This document shows positions 50,884 through 58,956 of a stretch of 64,000 nt of DNA, in pieces (position 1 is the stretch's first letter; every line of letters starts with the position of its first letter). Under the pieces are notes generated by a model. It was not told the DNA's origin. It did no database searches and saw only the letters and a program-made list of their open reading frames with translations. The position numbers were made by a program, and so were the translations under genes. Source of the DNA: Comamonadaceae bacterium OS-4 (lineage in GTDB: Bacteria > Pseudomonadota > Gammaproteobacteria > Burkholderiales > Burkholderiaceae_C); the NCBI GenBank assembly GCA_027924025.1, contig AP026970.1, positions 2,006,501 to 2,070,500 on the forward strand. Reading direction: 5' to 3'.

Positions 50884-51401
50884 ACAACGCCACACTCAGT
50901 GCTGTCGAGAAGCTGACCATTTCGCGCGAGCGCCTTCGGGCAGCACTCGCAACCAGCAGCACCGGCGATGCCAACAGACGCGATCCTGCCGCCAGCCCCG
51001 GACTTTTTGACGCTTTAAAAACCCTCTTGCCTGGCGGCACTATGCTGTGGGATGCAGTAGGCCCGAGCTTGAGGCACTGGTGGGAACAACACCCCTTGCA
51101 CTCCAGCGGCGAATTGGCAGGTGACATCATCCAAGCGTGGGTGCGTCCGATGGTTCAACGCCACCCGGTGGCTGCCGTGGCCACCGCGTTAGCGCTTGGG
51201 GCCACTTTGGTATGGGCTCGGCCATGGCGCTGGACTTTCAAGCATCCCGTGCTCAGCGCACTCGGCCCTACCCTGCTCACCCGTGGTTTGGCGTCCGAAC
51301 TGGTACAAACCTGGCTGGCCACCGCGCTAGGAAAAATGACACACGCCCCTGCCCCACCTCAAGCGCCTCATCCCGACGCGCCGCCGGTACGACCTGATTA
51401 G
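50880..51401 (+). CDS. YqjK-position membrane protein, unknown
   Basis: This is a 173-residue protein coupled by ATGA to the YqjE-like gene. The N-terminal region is charged (AVEKLTISRERLRAAL). A central hydrophobic segment (PVAAVATALALGATLVW) and a Pro-rich C-terminus (APAPPQAPHPDAPPVRPD) follow. I do not recognise a family; its position suggests it takes the place of YqjK in the trio. It converges with the YbgC gene, with four bases overlapping at the 3' ends. Confidence 0.68.
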   Translation: MNNATLSAVEKLTISRERLRAALATSSTGDANRRDPAASPGLFDALKTLLPGGTMLWDAVGPSLRHWWEQHPLHSSGELAGDIIQAWVRPMVQRHPVAAVATALALGATLVWARPWRWTFKHPVLSALGPTLLTRGLASELVQTWLATALGKMTHAPAPPQAPHPDAPPVRPD

Positions 51402-51808
51402 TTGCCGCGTGGCCCGGCCAAGGCGTTGACGACCCTTGCCGGTATGCGGCAAGGCCTCAGGCTTTCAGCATGCACACAACCGATTCGAATGCGGCCTTCG
51501 GCTAGCAACATGTCGCCCCGAAATGCTTCTTGCACGATCACCATGCTGGCAGCACCTTGCTCTTCGACACGCACCGTTACCTGCAGCAAGTCGTCCAGAC
51601 GGGCTGGTGCCAGATAGCGGGTTTGCACCTCGGCAACCACAAACATGGCGCCAGTGTCGTCACGCAGGCGCTGCTGCTCCACGCCGGCTGCGCGCAACCA
51701 TTCGGTGCGGGCCCGCTCAAAAAACTTCAGGTAGTTGGCATAAAACACAACGCCGCCCGCGTCGGTGTCTTCCCAATACACCCGGACCGGAAAAGTAAAA
51801 GTAATCAC
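51398..51808 (-). CDS. ybgC: YbgC-like acyl-CoA thioesterase
   Basis: This hotdog-fold 4-hydroxybenzoyl-CoA thioesterase family protein has 136 residues. The N-terminal FPVRVYWEDTDAGGVVFYANYLKFFERARTEWLR has the catalytic Asp in EDTDAGG. The start is a GTG: it overlaps the stop of the upstream gene as GTGA, and starting here gives the length normal for YbgC (about 135), whereas the next upstream ATG would add a nonconserved 32-residue extension. YbgC often lies beside tolQRAB, but not here. Confidence 0.88.
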   Translation of the reverse strand: MITFTFPVRVYWEDTDAGGVVFYANYLKFFERARTEWLRAAGVEQQRLRDDTGAMFVVAEVQTRYLAPARLDDLLQVTVRVEEQGAASMVIVQEAFRGDMLLAEGRIRIGCVHAESLRPCRIPARVVNALAGPRGN

Positions 51809-52275
51809 AGCGAGGCAGCAAGGGCCTCGAGCTGCATGGCAGCTGCACCCCACCCTTGATGAAAACCCATCTCCTCGTGCTGTTTTTGGTCTGACTCCGT
51901 CCAATGCAAGGCACGGGCGATATAGTGGGTGCCGCCCTCTGCGCCATCCGCAAGGGTGATCTCACCCACCATGAACGGCTTTGCACTGGGAACCCATGCA
52001 CTCACAAAGGCATCGGTGAACACCAGCTGTCGCCCGGCCTCTACCGTCAAAAAAACACCGGGATTCGGCACCTGCTCTCCGTTGGGGCCCACCATGTGGG
52101 TGAAAAATCGGCCGCCGGGAAACAACTCAACCTCTGCATGGCTCACCCCCCAAGGTTTTGGGCAAAACCACTGGCACAGGAGCTCTGGCTCTGTCCAGCA
52201 GCGCCACACCGCAGCGCGGGGCGCGGCCAGGGTGCGTTCAAGAAGCAAGGGGTAAGCGGGTGACGAAACCGACAT
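51805..52275 (-). CDS. SRPBCC/AHSA1-like protein
   Basis: This 156-residue START-fold (AHSA1/polyketide cyclase-like) protein begins LLLERTLAAPRAAVWRCWTEPELLCQWFCPKPW. It continues with ELFPGGRFFTHMVGPNGEQ and ends with HEEMGFHQGWGAAAMQLEALA, all typical of the family. The ligand is unknown. The start MSVSSPAYP was chosen over an ATG 48 bases upstream. It is followed by ybgC with a GTGA overlap, so the two are co-translated. Confidence 0.87.
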   Translation of the reverse strand: MSVSSPAYPLLLERTLAAPRAAVWRCWTEPELLCQWFCPKPWGVSHAEVELFPGGRFFTHMVGPNGEQVPNPGVFLTVEAGRQLVFTDAFVSAWVPSAKPFMVGEITLADGAEGGTHYIARALHWTESDQKQHEEMGFHQGWGAAAMQLEALAASL

Positions 52276-52342
52276 AACGGACTCCGGGAGTTCAAGCAGC
52301 CGGCCGAGTGTAGCCCGCTCCACCGAGGCAAGCCACCCAACA

Positions 52343-52366
52343 AAAACGGGCCCGAAGGCCCGTTTT
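52343..52366 (-). terminator. intrinsic terminator of the small acidic/basic protein gene
   Basis: AAAACGGGCC pairs with GGCCCGTTTT in a ten-base stem. On the minus strand the loop is TTCG, an unusually stable tetraloop, and the stem ends in a T-run. It lies 24 bp beyond the stop of the gene at 52390-52575. Confidence 0.88.
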
Positions 52367-52389
52367 GGAAAGTAAACACCGCAGAGGGT

Positions 52390-52575
52390 TTACTTCTTCT
52401 CCATCATGGCTTTGCACTCTGCCTTCATCTTGTCGTCGGCTTTGGCAGCATCCATCTTTTTGCATTCTTCCATTTTCTTGTCGTCTTTCATGGCACCGCC
52501 GTGGGAGGCAGCGAAAGAACCGAAAGAGGCTGTGGCAAGGACGGAAGCAACTACTACGCTAAAAATCTTGTTCAT
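52390..52575 (-). CDS. small exported Lys/Met/Asp-rich protein
   Basis: This 61-residue protein has a Sec signal peptide (MNKIFSVVVASVLATASFGSFAA) and a mature part of about 38 residues made of repeated charged clusters (MKDDKKMEECKKMDAAKADDKMK). It contains two cysteines and many Met/Lys/Asp. It resembles the MxKDx-repeat small periplasmic proteins of Burkholderiales. The function is unknown; metal binding or stress buffering is a guess. It has its own strong terminator and is divergent from the TPR gene. Confidence 0.72.
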   Translation of the reverse strand: MNKIFSVVVASVLATASFGSFAASHGGAMKDDKKMEECKKMDAAKADDKMKAECKAMMEKK

Positions 52576-52639
52576 GGTTAGACTCCAATGACAGGTTTTG
52601 AACCACCGGGATAGATGGTCTGCGAAATATACGCCACTT

Positions 52640-53824
52640 ATGAAAAATTTACCTATGCTTATGCGTTTAACGGTATGGATGTGGTCTGCGAGCCTCGCGG
52701 GCGGTTTGCTTAGTCAGGCGGCGATTGCAGCCCCCTTTGTTCCGGCTTCTGACAATCAGGTACTGCAAAAACTGCCGGCTCGTGCGGCAGACCCGGTGGC
52801 CAAAGAACTGGCCAGCCTGCGCAACTCCGCAAGCCAGCGCCCCAAAGACCCGGGTACCCAAGCCGCGCTGGTCCAGCGCTACGTCGACCTTGCCAATGCG
52901 CAGGGTGACCCACGCTACATCGGTTACGCCGATGCGGTGTTGTCCGCGTTTGCAGGCCCCCTGAGCCCCGAACTACTCACCTTGAAAGGCGTATTGCGCC
53001 AGTACCGGCATGACTTTCAAGGGGCCCTGCAAGATTTTGCCCAGGCGCTGGCCTTGGATCCGAGCTACGCCCAAGCCCACGCCTGGCGGGGTGCCATTTA
53101 TCTGGTGCAGGCGGACTACAACGCCGCCCGCAAAGAATGCACCGCCCTGAGGCAACTCGGCCGCGACGGCCTGCACGGCGCTTGCCTGGGCTTAACCCAA
53201 AGCTATTCCGGTGATCTGTCAGCGGGCTACGAGACTTTGCGCCAAGCGCTGGCGCAGGCCCGCTCGACGTCTAGCCAGTTGTGGCTGCTCACAAGAATGG
53301 GCGAAGTCGCCGCCTGGCAAGGGCAGACAGCCATCGCCCGGCAGCATTACCAGCAAGCCTTGGCACTGGGTCAGGACGATATTTACCTGCTGGCTGCATG
53401 GTCCGACTTTCTGCTCGACAACGGTCAGGCTGCCGACGTCGTGAAGCTGTTGTCTACCTGGGAGTCCGCAGACAGCTTGCTGGTCCGCCTCGCTATTGCG
53501 GAAACACTGACTGCCAGCCCCAAGGCTGCCGGCCACGTCAAGATGCTGGCCGATCGCTTTGCTGCGGCCCGCGCAAGGGGCGATACCACCCACCTCGCCG
53601 AAGAATCACGGTTCGAGCTACAGGTCCGCAAAGATGCACCCACAGCCCTGCGCCTGGCCCAAGAAAACTATGCCTACCAGCGCGAACCCCGGGATGCGCG
53701 GGTGTTGCTGGAGGCCGCTGTGGTGGCCCGGCAAGTCCCAGCGGCCCAACCCGTTGTGGACTGGTTGAGCGCCAGTCATTTCGGAGACCTCCGGATGAAG
53801 CAACTTGCCAAGGAGCTGAAATGA
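52640..53824 (+). CDS. exported TPR-repeat protein
   Basis: This 394-residue protein has a signal peptide (LMRLTVWMWSASLAGGLLSQAAIAA) and several tetratricopeptide repeats. One runs LKGVLRQYRHDFQGALQDFAQALALDPSYAQAHAWRGAIY and another GEVAAWQGQTAIARQHYQQALALGQDDIYLL. It is likely a periplasmic scaffold. The start is uncertain: ATGs at 52640, 52655 and 52661 all keep the signal peptide and none has a strong ribosome binding site. Its stop overlaps the start of the HupE-like gene by four bases, so the two are coupled. Confidence 0.82.
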   Translation: MKNLPMLMRLTVWMWSASLAGGLLSQAAIAAPFVPASDNQVLQKLPARAADPVAKELASLRNSASQRPKDPGTQAALVQRYVDLANAQGDPRYIGYADAVLSAFAGPLSPELLTLKGVLRQYRHDFQGALQDFAQALALDPSYAQAHAWRGAIYLVQADYNAARKECTALRQLGRDGLHGACLGLTQSYSGDLSAGYETLRQALAQARSTSSQLWLLTRMGEVAAWQGQTAIARQHYQQALALGQDDIYLLAAWSDFLLDNGQAADVVKLLSTWESADSLLVRLAIAETLTASPKAAGHVKMLADRFAAARARGDTTHLAEESRFELQVRKDAPTALRLAQENYAYQREPRDARVLLEAAVVARQVPAAQPVVDWLSASHFGDLRMKQLAKELK

Positions 53825-54945
53825 AGTGGCGCTTGATTCTTGTTCTGCTGTTGAGCCTTGGCGGGCTACCAGCACAGGCCCACAAAGCCAGCGACAGCTA
53901 TCTGGCACTCAAGGTAGACGGTAACCAAGTCAGCGGACAGTGGGATATTGCGCTGCGCGACATCGACTTTGCCTTGGGTCTCGATGCCAATGGGGATGGC
54001 GACATCACGTGGGGTGAAGCGCGAGCCAAACACGGCGATATCGACGCTTGGAGCACCAATGCCCTGACCGTGGAGCGTGGCGGGCGCTGCCCACTGCGCG
54101 TGACCGAGCACTTGATAGACGAGCACACCGATGGCGCTTATGCGGTCATGCGTTTGCAAGGGGAGTGCCCGGCAGCGGATGCCGACGTGTCGGTGAACTA
54201 CCGGCTGCTGTTTGGTGTGGATGCCCTGCATCGTGGCCTGCTGCGCCTGGATCTGGACGGGGAAACCACCTCCTCCATCTTTTCGCCGGAAACACCCCAG
54301 CAGCAGTTCACCCCCAAAGCCCTCTCCGGCCTGCGCCAGTTGGGCGGATTTTTGGTACAGGGGGTATGGCATATCTGGATCGGGTTTGACCATATTCTTT
54401 TCTTGCTCGCACTGCTCTTGCCCGTGGTGCTGGTGCGGCAGGGAAAGCATTGGGCGCCAGTCGCCCGCTTCCGGGATGCGGGCCGTGAAGTACTGTGGGT
54501 CGTAACCGCCTTCACCATCGCCCACTCGATCACCCTGTCACTGGCGGCTTTGCAGTGGATTGAACTGCCCTCGCGCTGGGTGGAGTCGGTGATTGCACTC
54601 TCGGTGGTGTTAGCGGCACTGAACAACATTTACCCGATGGTCGGCGAGCGGCGGTGGGTCGCAGCCTTTGTGTTCGGGCTGATCCACGGCTTTGGTTTTG
54701 CGACTGTGCTGGCAGACTTGGGCCTGCCAAGACATGCCCTGGTCTTGAGCCTGGTCGGATTCAACGTGGGCGTGGAGCTGGGGCAACTGGCCATCGTGGC
54801 GGTCTTTTTGCCACTCGCCTACCTCATGCGCAAGACCCGCTTTTACAGGCAAGGCGTGTTTATCGGAGGCTCTGCACTCACCTTGTTGCTGGCTTTGGTG
54901 TGGTTTATCGAGCGGGCTTTTGATATCCGATGGATAGCGACATAG
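53821..54945 (+). CDS. HupE/UreJ-family membrane protein with EF-hand
   Basis: This 374-residue protein has a signal peptide ending AQA at residue 20, then a periplasmic domain of about 140 residues, then about seven transmembrane helices of the HupE/UreJ type (VQGVWHIWIGFDHILFLLALLLP). The histidines (WHIWIGFDH, FIHGFGFA-like HGFGFA) are typical of this presumed metal permease family. The periplasmic domain has a textbook calcium EF-hand loop, DANGDGDITWGE at residues 55-66, with acidic ligands at loop positions 1, 5, 7 and 12 and Asn at 3. It is coupled to the TPR protein. Transport of nickel or another metal is only a family-based guess. Confidence 0.85.
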   Translation: MKWRLILVLLLSLGGLPAQAHKASDSYLALKVDGNQVSGQWDIALRDIDFALGLDANGDGDITWGEARAKHGDIDAWSTNALTVERGGRCPLRVTEHLIDEHTDGAYAVMRLQGECPAADADVSVNYRLLFGVDALHRGLLRLDLDGETTSSIFSPETPQQQFTPKALSGLRQLGGFLVQGVWHIWIGFDHILFLLALLLPVVLVRQGKHWAPVARFRDAGREVLWVVTAFTIAHSITLSLAALQWIELPSRWVESVIALSVVLAALNNIYPMVGERRWVAAFVFGLIHGFGFATVLADLGLPRHALVLSLVGFNVGVELGQLAIVAVFLPLAYLMRKTRFYRQGVFIGGSALTLLLALVWFIERAFDIRWIAT

Positions 54946-54946
54946 C

Positions 54947-55696
54947 TCACCTGCCTATCCACACCGCATCAGCAATGAGCTTGACCGACACCCCAAACAA
55001 ACTCACCTGCACGATGCGGTAAAACCACTGGTCTGCCAAGCGGCGCGTCAGATAGGCGCCGGCGACCGCCCCGACCAGCGCAAACGGCACCAACCACGCC
55101 GCGTAATGCAACGATGCCGTCGAATAGGGCCGCAAGTTTTGGTACGGAATGATTTTGGCGGCATTGATCACCGCAAACACAATGGTGGACGTGCCGGCAA
55201 ACGCCGCCTTGGGCAGCTTCTGGGGCAACATGTACACCTGATAGGGCGGCGCCCCCGCGTGGGAAATAAAGCTGGTGAATCCCGCCAGAGTCCCCCAGAA
55301 CCAGCCTTTGGCCAAGCGCGGCGGCTGAGGAGCGCTTGCGTTCTGGTCCCGCAACCAGAGGTTGAGGCAGAACCCCACGCCGACCAAGCCAATCATCAGC
55401 ATGATCGCGCGGTCCGACACCATGGACGCCGTCGCCCAACCAACCCCCACCCCCACGATGCCGGCAGGGATCAAAATCTTCAAATTCGGCCGGCTGAATT
55501 CGCGGCGGTACAGCCACACACCAGCCATGTCCGAAATCACAAAAATGGGTAGCAACAGCACCGCAGCCTGCACCGGTGACATCGCCATGGACAGGATAGG
55601 CACCCCCAGCATGCCCACCGCAGGCAAGCCGCCCTTGGACGCCCCGACCAGAAAAGCTGCCAAGCCGGCCAGCAGAAAGAGTGCATCAAACGTCAT
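54947..55696 (-). CDS. TauE/SafE family permease
   Basis: This 249-residue integral membrane protein has the TauE/SafE start FLVGASKGGLPAVGMLGVPIL and the second-repeat motif LAGFTSFISHAGAPPYQVYMLPQ. This places it in a different subgroup from the permease at 7637-8428. It converges with the HupE-like gene, with one base between stops. The upstream frame extends to 55741, but MTFDALFLLAGL is the natural start. The substrate is unknown (sulfur anion or small organic acid). Confidence 0.87.
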   Translation of the reverse strand: MTFDALFLLAGLAAFLVGASKGGLPAVGMLGVPILSMAMSPVQAAVLLLPIFVISDMAGVWLYRREFSRPNLKILIPAGIVGVGVGWATASMVSDRAIMLMIGLVGVGFCLNLWLRDQNASAPQPPRLAKGWFWGTLAGFTSFISHAGAPPYQVYMLPQKLPKAAFAGTSTIVFAVINAAKIIPYQNLRPYSTASLHYAAWLVPFALVGAVAGAYLTRRLADQWFYRIVQVSLFGVSVKLIADAVWIGR

Positions 55697-55757
55697 GCGG
55701 CGATCATAGTGGCGCGGCCAGCGGACTATGCACACCCTCAAAAAAACAAATAAAAAG

Positions 55758-55807
55758 AGCTGCTAGCGCCCGTGGGATATGCGCAAGCAGCTACTGAATT
55801 CATAGCA
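55758..55807 (+). repeat. 50-bp dispersed element, copy I
   Basis: This copy starts AGCTGCTAGCGCCCGTGG, has GATATGCGCAAGCAGCT in the middle and ends ACTGAATTCATAGCA. It has the best hairpin: AGCTGCT-A-GCGC pairs with GCGC-A-AGCAGCT (11 pairs, one A-A mismatch, 11-base loop). It ends five bases before the stop codon of the Bug gene. Confidence 0.9.
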
Positions 55808-55812
55808 CCTAC

Positions 55813-56811
55813 TTAGCTCAACCCGTCCGGCTTGATCTGGGCCCGCTCGATCACAGCTTTCCACCGGACTTTCTCCGCCTTGATGAAAGCATCAAACTCT
55901 TTGCCGGTGTTGCCCACTGCCAGCGCGGTCTCTTGCGATAGCTTGTCTTTCACGGCAGATCCTCGTGCAGCCTTGATGGCCTCGACCTCCAGCTTGTCGA
56001 TCGAGGGCTTGGACCACTTTTTGGGAGCCAGCAAGCCGTACCACTGTGTCATCTCAAATCCCTTGTAGCCCTGCTCGGCCACGGTGGGCACATCAGGCAA
56101 CTGCGGCAAACGCTCGGCAGTGCCGGTGGCGATGCAGCGCAGCTTGCCTGCCTTGATGAAGGCCAGCAAGGCAGGCGCGCCGACCGAGGCCGCTTGCAAG
56201 CGCCCTGCCATCAAGTCTGTGAGCATGGGGCCTGTGCCACGGTACGGCACATGCAACATGAAGGTGCCACTCACCATCTTGAGGTACTCAAACGCCAGAT
56301 GCCCTGCACTGCCGTTGCCCGCTGATCCGTAGTTCAACTGACCGGGGCGAGCCTTGGCGTAGGCTACAAATTCATTGAGGTTCTTCACCGGCAAGTCCGG
56401 ATGCACCACGTACAAGCTGGGCACCTTGGAGATCAGGGTGATGGGTGCGAAATCGCGGTCAGCGTCATAGGGCAGCTTGGGGAAGATGAACGGATTCACC
56501 GCCAACGTGCCGATGTGCCCCAGGATGAACGAGTGTTCATCGCTGTTGTTGGCCACCTCTTGCATGGCGATGTTGCCGGCTGCCCCGGGCTTGTTCTCCA
56601 CAAATACGTTCTGGCCAATGGTTTTAGCCATCTCGCCCGCAATGGCGCGCGCCACAATTTCCGAGCTGCCACCAGGTGCAAACGGCACTACCAGGCGCAA
56701 AGGTTTGTTGGGCCAGGTGCCCTGCGCAAATGCAGGCTGCAGCCAGAGGCTGCTGGCCGCGGCTGCTCCGGTGGCCAGCCATTGGCGGCGATTCATGGAA
56801 AGTTCGTTCAT
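55813..56811 (-). CDS. Bug/TctC-family tripartite tricarboxylate receptor
   Basis: This 332-residue periplasmic solute receptor has a twin-arginine-like leader (MNRRQWLATGAAAASSLWLQPAFA). The Bug fold follows, with RLVVPFAPGGSSEIVAR, VENKPGAAGNIAMQ, NYGSAGNGSAGHLAFEYLK and HVPYRGTGPMLTDLMAG. These proteins bind carboxylates, amides or amino acids. It is divergent from a TctD-like regulator operon that contains a second receptor, so it may be the transport target of that system. No tctA/tctB genes are seen. Confidence 0.92.
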   Translation of the reverse strand: MNELSMNRRQWLATGAAAASSLWLQPAFAQGTWPNKPLRLVVPFAPGGSSEIVARAIAGEMAKTIGQNVFVENKPGAAGNIAMQEVANNSDEHSFILGHIGTLAVNPFIFPKLPYDADRDFAPITLISKVPSLYVVHPDLPVKNLNEFVAYAKARPGQLNYGSAGNGSAGHLAFEYLKMVSGTFMLHVPYRGTGPMLTDLMAGRLQAASVGAPALLAFIKAGKLRCIATGTAERLPQLPDVPTVAEQGYKGFEMTQWYGLLAPKKWSKPSIDKLEVEAIKAARGSAVKDKLSQETALAVGNTGKEFDAFIKAEKVRWKAVIERAQIKPDGLS

Positions 56812-56924
56812 GGTGTCTCCTCGTTATGGTGTCTTGGTATTCAATATCCGCTACCGATGATGCAAGGCCCAACCTAACAAGTTCCTATCAATCGGGCTGG
56901 GTGAACGGACCCATAATCCGCGCC

Positions 56925-57605
56925 ATGCATATCCTGTTGGCCGAAGACGAACACAGTTTGGGCGAGTGGCTCAGCAAGGCCTTGGAACAATCAGGCCACA
57001 AGGTGGACTGGCGCAACGACGGGCGCTTGGTAGAACTTGCATTGGGCGACACCGATTACGACGCACTGGTCCTGGACCTGGGCCTGCCGGGCAAGAGCGG
57101 CACAGACATCCTGCGCAGCATTCGCAGCCGGGACAACCGCCTGCCGGTGCTGGTGCTCACCGCAAGAGACTCGCTGACCGAACGCGTCAACACCCTGAAT
57201 CAGGGCGCCGACGACTTCCTGCCCAAACCCTTCGCCCTCGCGGAGCTCGAAGCCCGACTGACCGCCTTGGTGCGCCGTGCCCGCGGCAGCGAGCACCCCC
57301 GGTTTGCAGCCGGCCCGCTCAACTTCGATACCGTCACCCGCCAATTTACCTTGCACGGGGCCATGCTGGCGCTCTCCCCGCGCGAGCACGCGCTGCTCAA
57401 GGCGCTCATCATGCGCAGTGGCGAACCGCTCTCACGGCAGCAAGTGATGGATCGCATCTTCAGTGATGAATCCGACGTACAACCCAGTGCCATCGACATG
57501 CTGCTGCATCGCCTGCGCAAACGGTTGGAGCACAGCGGCGTCCACATTCACACCTACCGGGGACTGGGCTATGTTCTGGAATCGGATACGCCAAGCCAGC
57601 CTTAA
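56925..57605 (+). CDS. OmpR/TctD-like response regulator
   Basis: This 226-residue regulator has a receiver domain with acidic pocket Glu7/Asp8, phosphorylated Asp51 (LVLDLGLPG) and Lys101 (LPKPF). A winged-helix DNA-binding domain follows, from about residue 125 (LSPREHALLKALIMRSGEPLSRQQVMDRI, YRGLGYVLE). It most resembles TctD, the activator of tricarboxylate transport. The gene overlaps the kinase gene by 35 bp. It lies opposite the first Bug receptor gene and probably regulates it. Confidence 0.92.
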   Translation: MHILLAEDEHSLGEWLSKALEQSGHKVDWRNDGRLVELALGDTDYDALVLDLGLPGKSGTDILRSIRSRDNRLPVLVLTARDSLTERVNTLNQGADDFLPKPFALAELEARLTALVRRARGSEHPRFAAGPLNFDTVTRQFTLHGAMLALSPREHALLKALIMRSGEPLSRQQVMDRIFSDESDVQPSAIDMLLHRLRKRLEHSGVHIHTYRGLGYVLESDTPSQP

Positions 57606-58956
57606 GGTTCGTCTGCTCGTGCTCCTGTTGCCGGTGATGGCACTGGTCACGGCGGGGAGCTTGTGGGTGACCCGCAGCGAATCTGTGGCGGCCGCCAATG
57701 CTGCCTACGACCGCTCACTTCTGGGTGCCCTCAAGGCGCTGGACTTGAATATTTCCACCACGTCCGGCGGGCTGGCGGTGGAACTCCCCTACCGCCTGTT
57801 TGAGTTTTTCCAGCTCACCGCCACGGGCAGCGTGTACTTCCGGGTCGCGACAGCCGATGGGCTGGTGGAAATCGGCAACCCCGATCTTCCTGCGCCCCCA
57901 CGGCCGCTTCAGGCCGGACAACCCCAGTTTTATGACGCCCGCTATTTCGATGAAACGGTCCGCGTGGGCGCCTTTATGCGACCGCTGTCGCAGGCGGTGG
58001 AGAACTCTGGAAGCGCATTTGTCGTCATCCAGGTAGCGGAAAGCACATCGTCACGTGAGCAATTCACCCGTAGTTTTTTGCGCCGAAGCCTGTTGCGGGA
58101 CGCCGTGTTTCTCGCGGCCATGGTGCTCGCGGTCATCGTCGGTTTGACGCTGGCACTGCGTCCGCTCTCGCGTCTGGCGCGCCAAACCACGGACCGCAGT
58201 GCGGACGATTTGCGCCCCCTGCCAGTGCTAGATCTGCCCGGGGACATCCGGCCGCTGGTCGATGCCATCAACCAGCAATTGCACCGCACCGAACAGCTGA
58301 TGGCCGAACAACGCGGCTTTCTGGACGATGCCTCGCACCAGCTGCGCACACCACTGACCGTGCTCCGCGCCCAGCTCGACTACATCCTGCGCGAGAAGGA
58401 CTCGGCCTCCAAAGCGCTGGCCCTGAATGCGCTCTCGGAGGCGCTGGAGCTCGCCATTCGCGCGACCAACCAACTGCTGGCGCTGGCCCGTAGCGACACC
58501 GGCCTCACCCAACGCGAAGTCTTTGACCTGTCTGCCCTGGTGCGCGAGGTGGCCATGGAGCTCATGCCATTGGCACGCGAACGGGGGGTGGATTTTGGTG
58601 TCGATGTACCGGAACGGGGCTTGGAGGCCAGGGGAGACCGCAACCTCTTGCGCCACGCCCTGCTCAACCTGGCGCACAACGGCCTGGAACACGGCCGCGC
58701 CAGGGGCACCGTCACCCTGATGGCCAACAGCACGGAAACAGGCTATGAGATCCAGGTTATTGACGACGGCAACGGCATGGAGGCGCACGTGTTGGCACGA
58801 GCGGGCGAACGCTTTGTCAAAGGACGGCATAGCAGGGGCTCCGGTTTGGGCATGGCCATTGCGCGGTCTGTGATTGAAGCCCACGGCGGGCAGCTACAGA
58901 TACGCCCCGTGGAGCCCGGCCCCGGTCTGCGCGTCGTGCTAGGGTGGCCACGATGA
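57571..58956 (+). CDS. TctE-like sensor histidine kinase
   Basis: This 461-residue membrane kinase has two transmembrane helices (about residues 14-31 and 175-195) bordering a periplasmic sensor of about 140 residues. A HAMP-like linker, the H-box DDASHQLRTPLTVLR (phosphorylated His256) and the ATPase domain follow. The ATPase motifs are the N-box NLLRHALLNLAHNGLEHG, G1 VIDDGNGM and G2 GSGLGMAI. The start lies 35 bp inside the regulator gene. The stop overlaps the second receptor gene by four bases (ATGA), suggesting a three-part sensory unit. Confidence 0.92.
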   Translation: MFWNRIRQASLKVRLLVLLLPVMALVTAGSLWVTRSESVAAANAAYDRSLLGALKALDLNISTTSGGLAVELPYRLFEFFQLTATGSVYFRVATADGLVEIGNPDLPAPPRPLQAGQPQFYDARYFDETVRVGAFMRPLSQAVENSGSAFVVIQVAESTSSREQFTRSFLRRSLLRDAVFLAAMVLAVIVGLTLALRPLSRLARQTTDRSADDLRPLPVLDLPGDIRPLVDAINQQLHRTEQLMAEQRGFLDDASHQLRTPLTVLRAQLDYILREKDSASKALALNALSEALELAIRATNQLLALARSDTGLTQREVFDLSALVREVAMELMPLARERGVDFGVDVPERGLEARGDRNLLRHALLNLAHNGLEHGRARGTVTLMANSTETGYEIQVIDDGNGMEAHVLARAGERFVKGRHSRGSGLGMAIARSVIEAHGGQLQIRPVEPGPGLRVVLGWPR

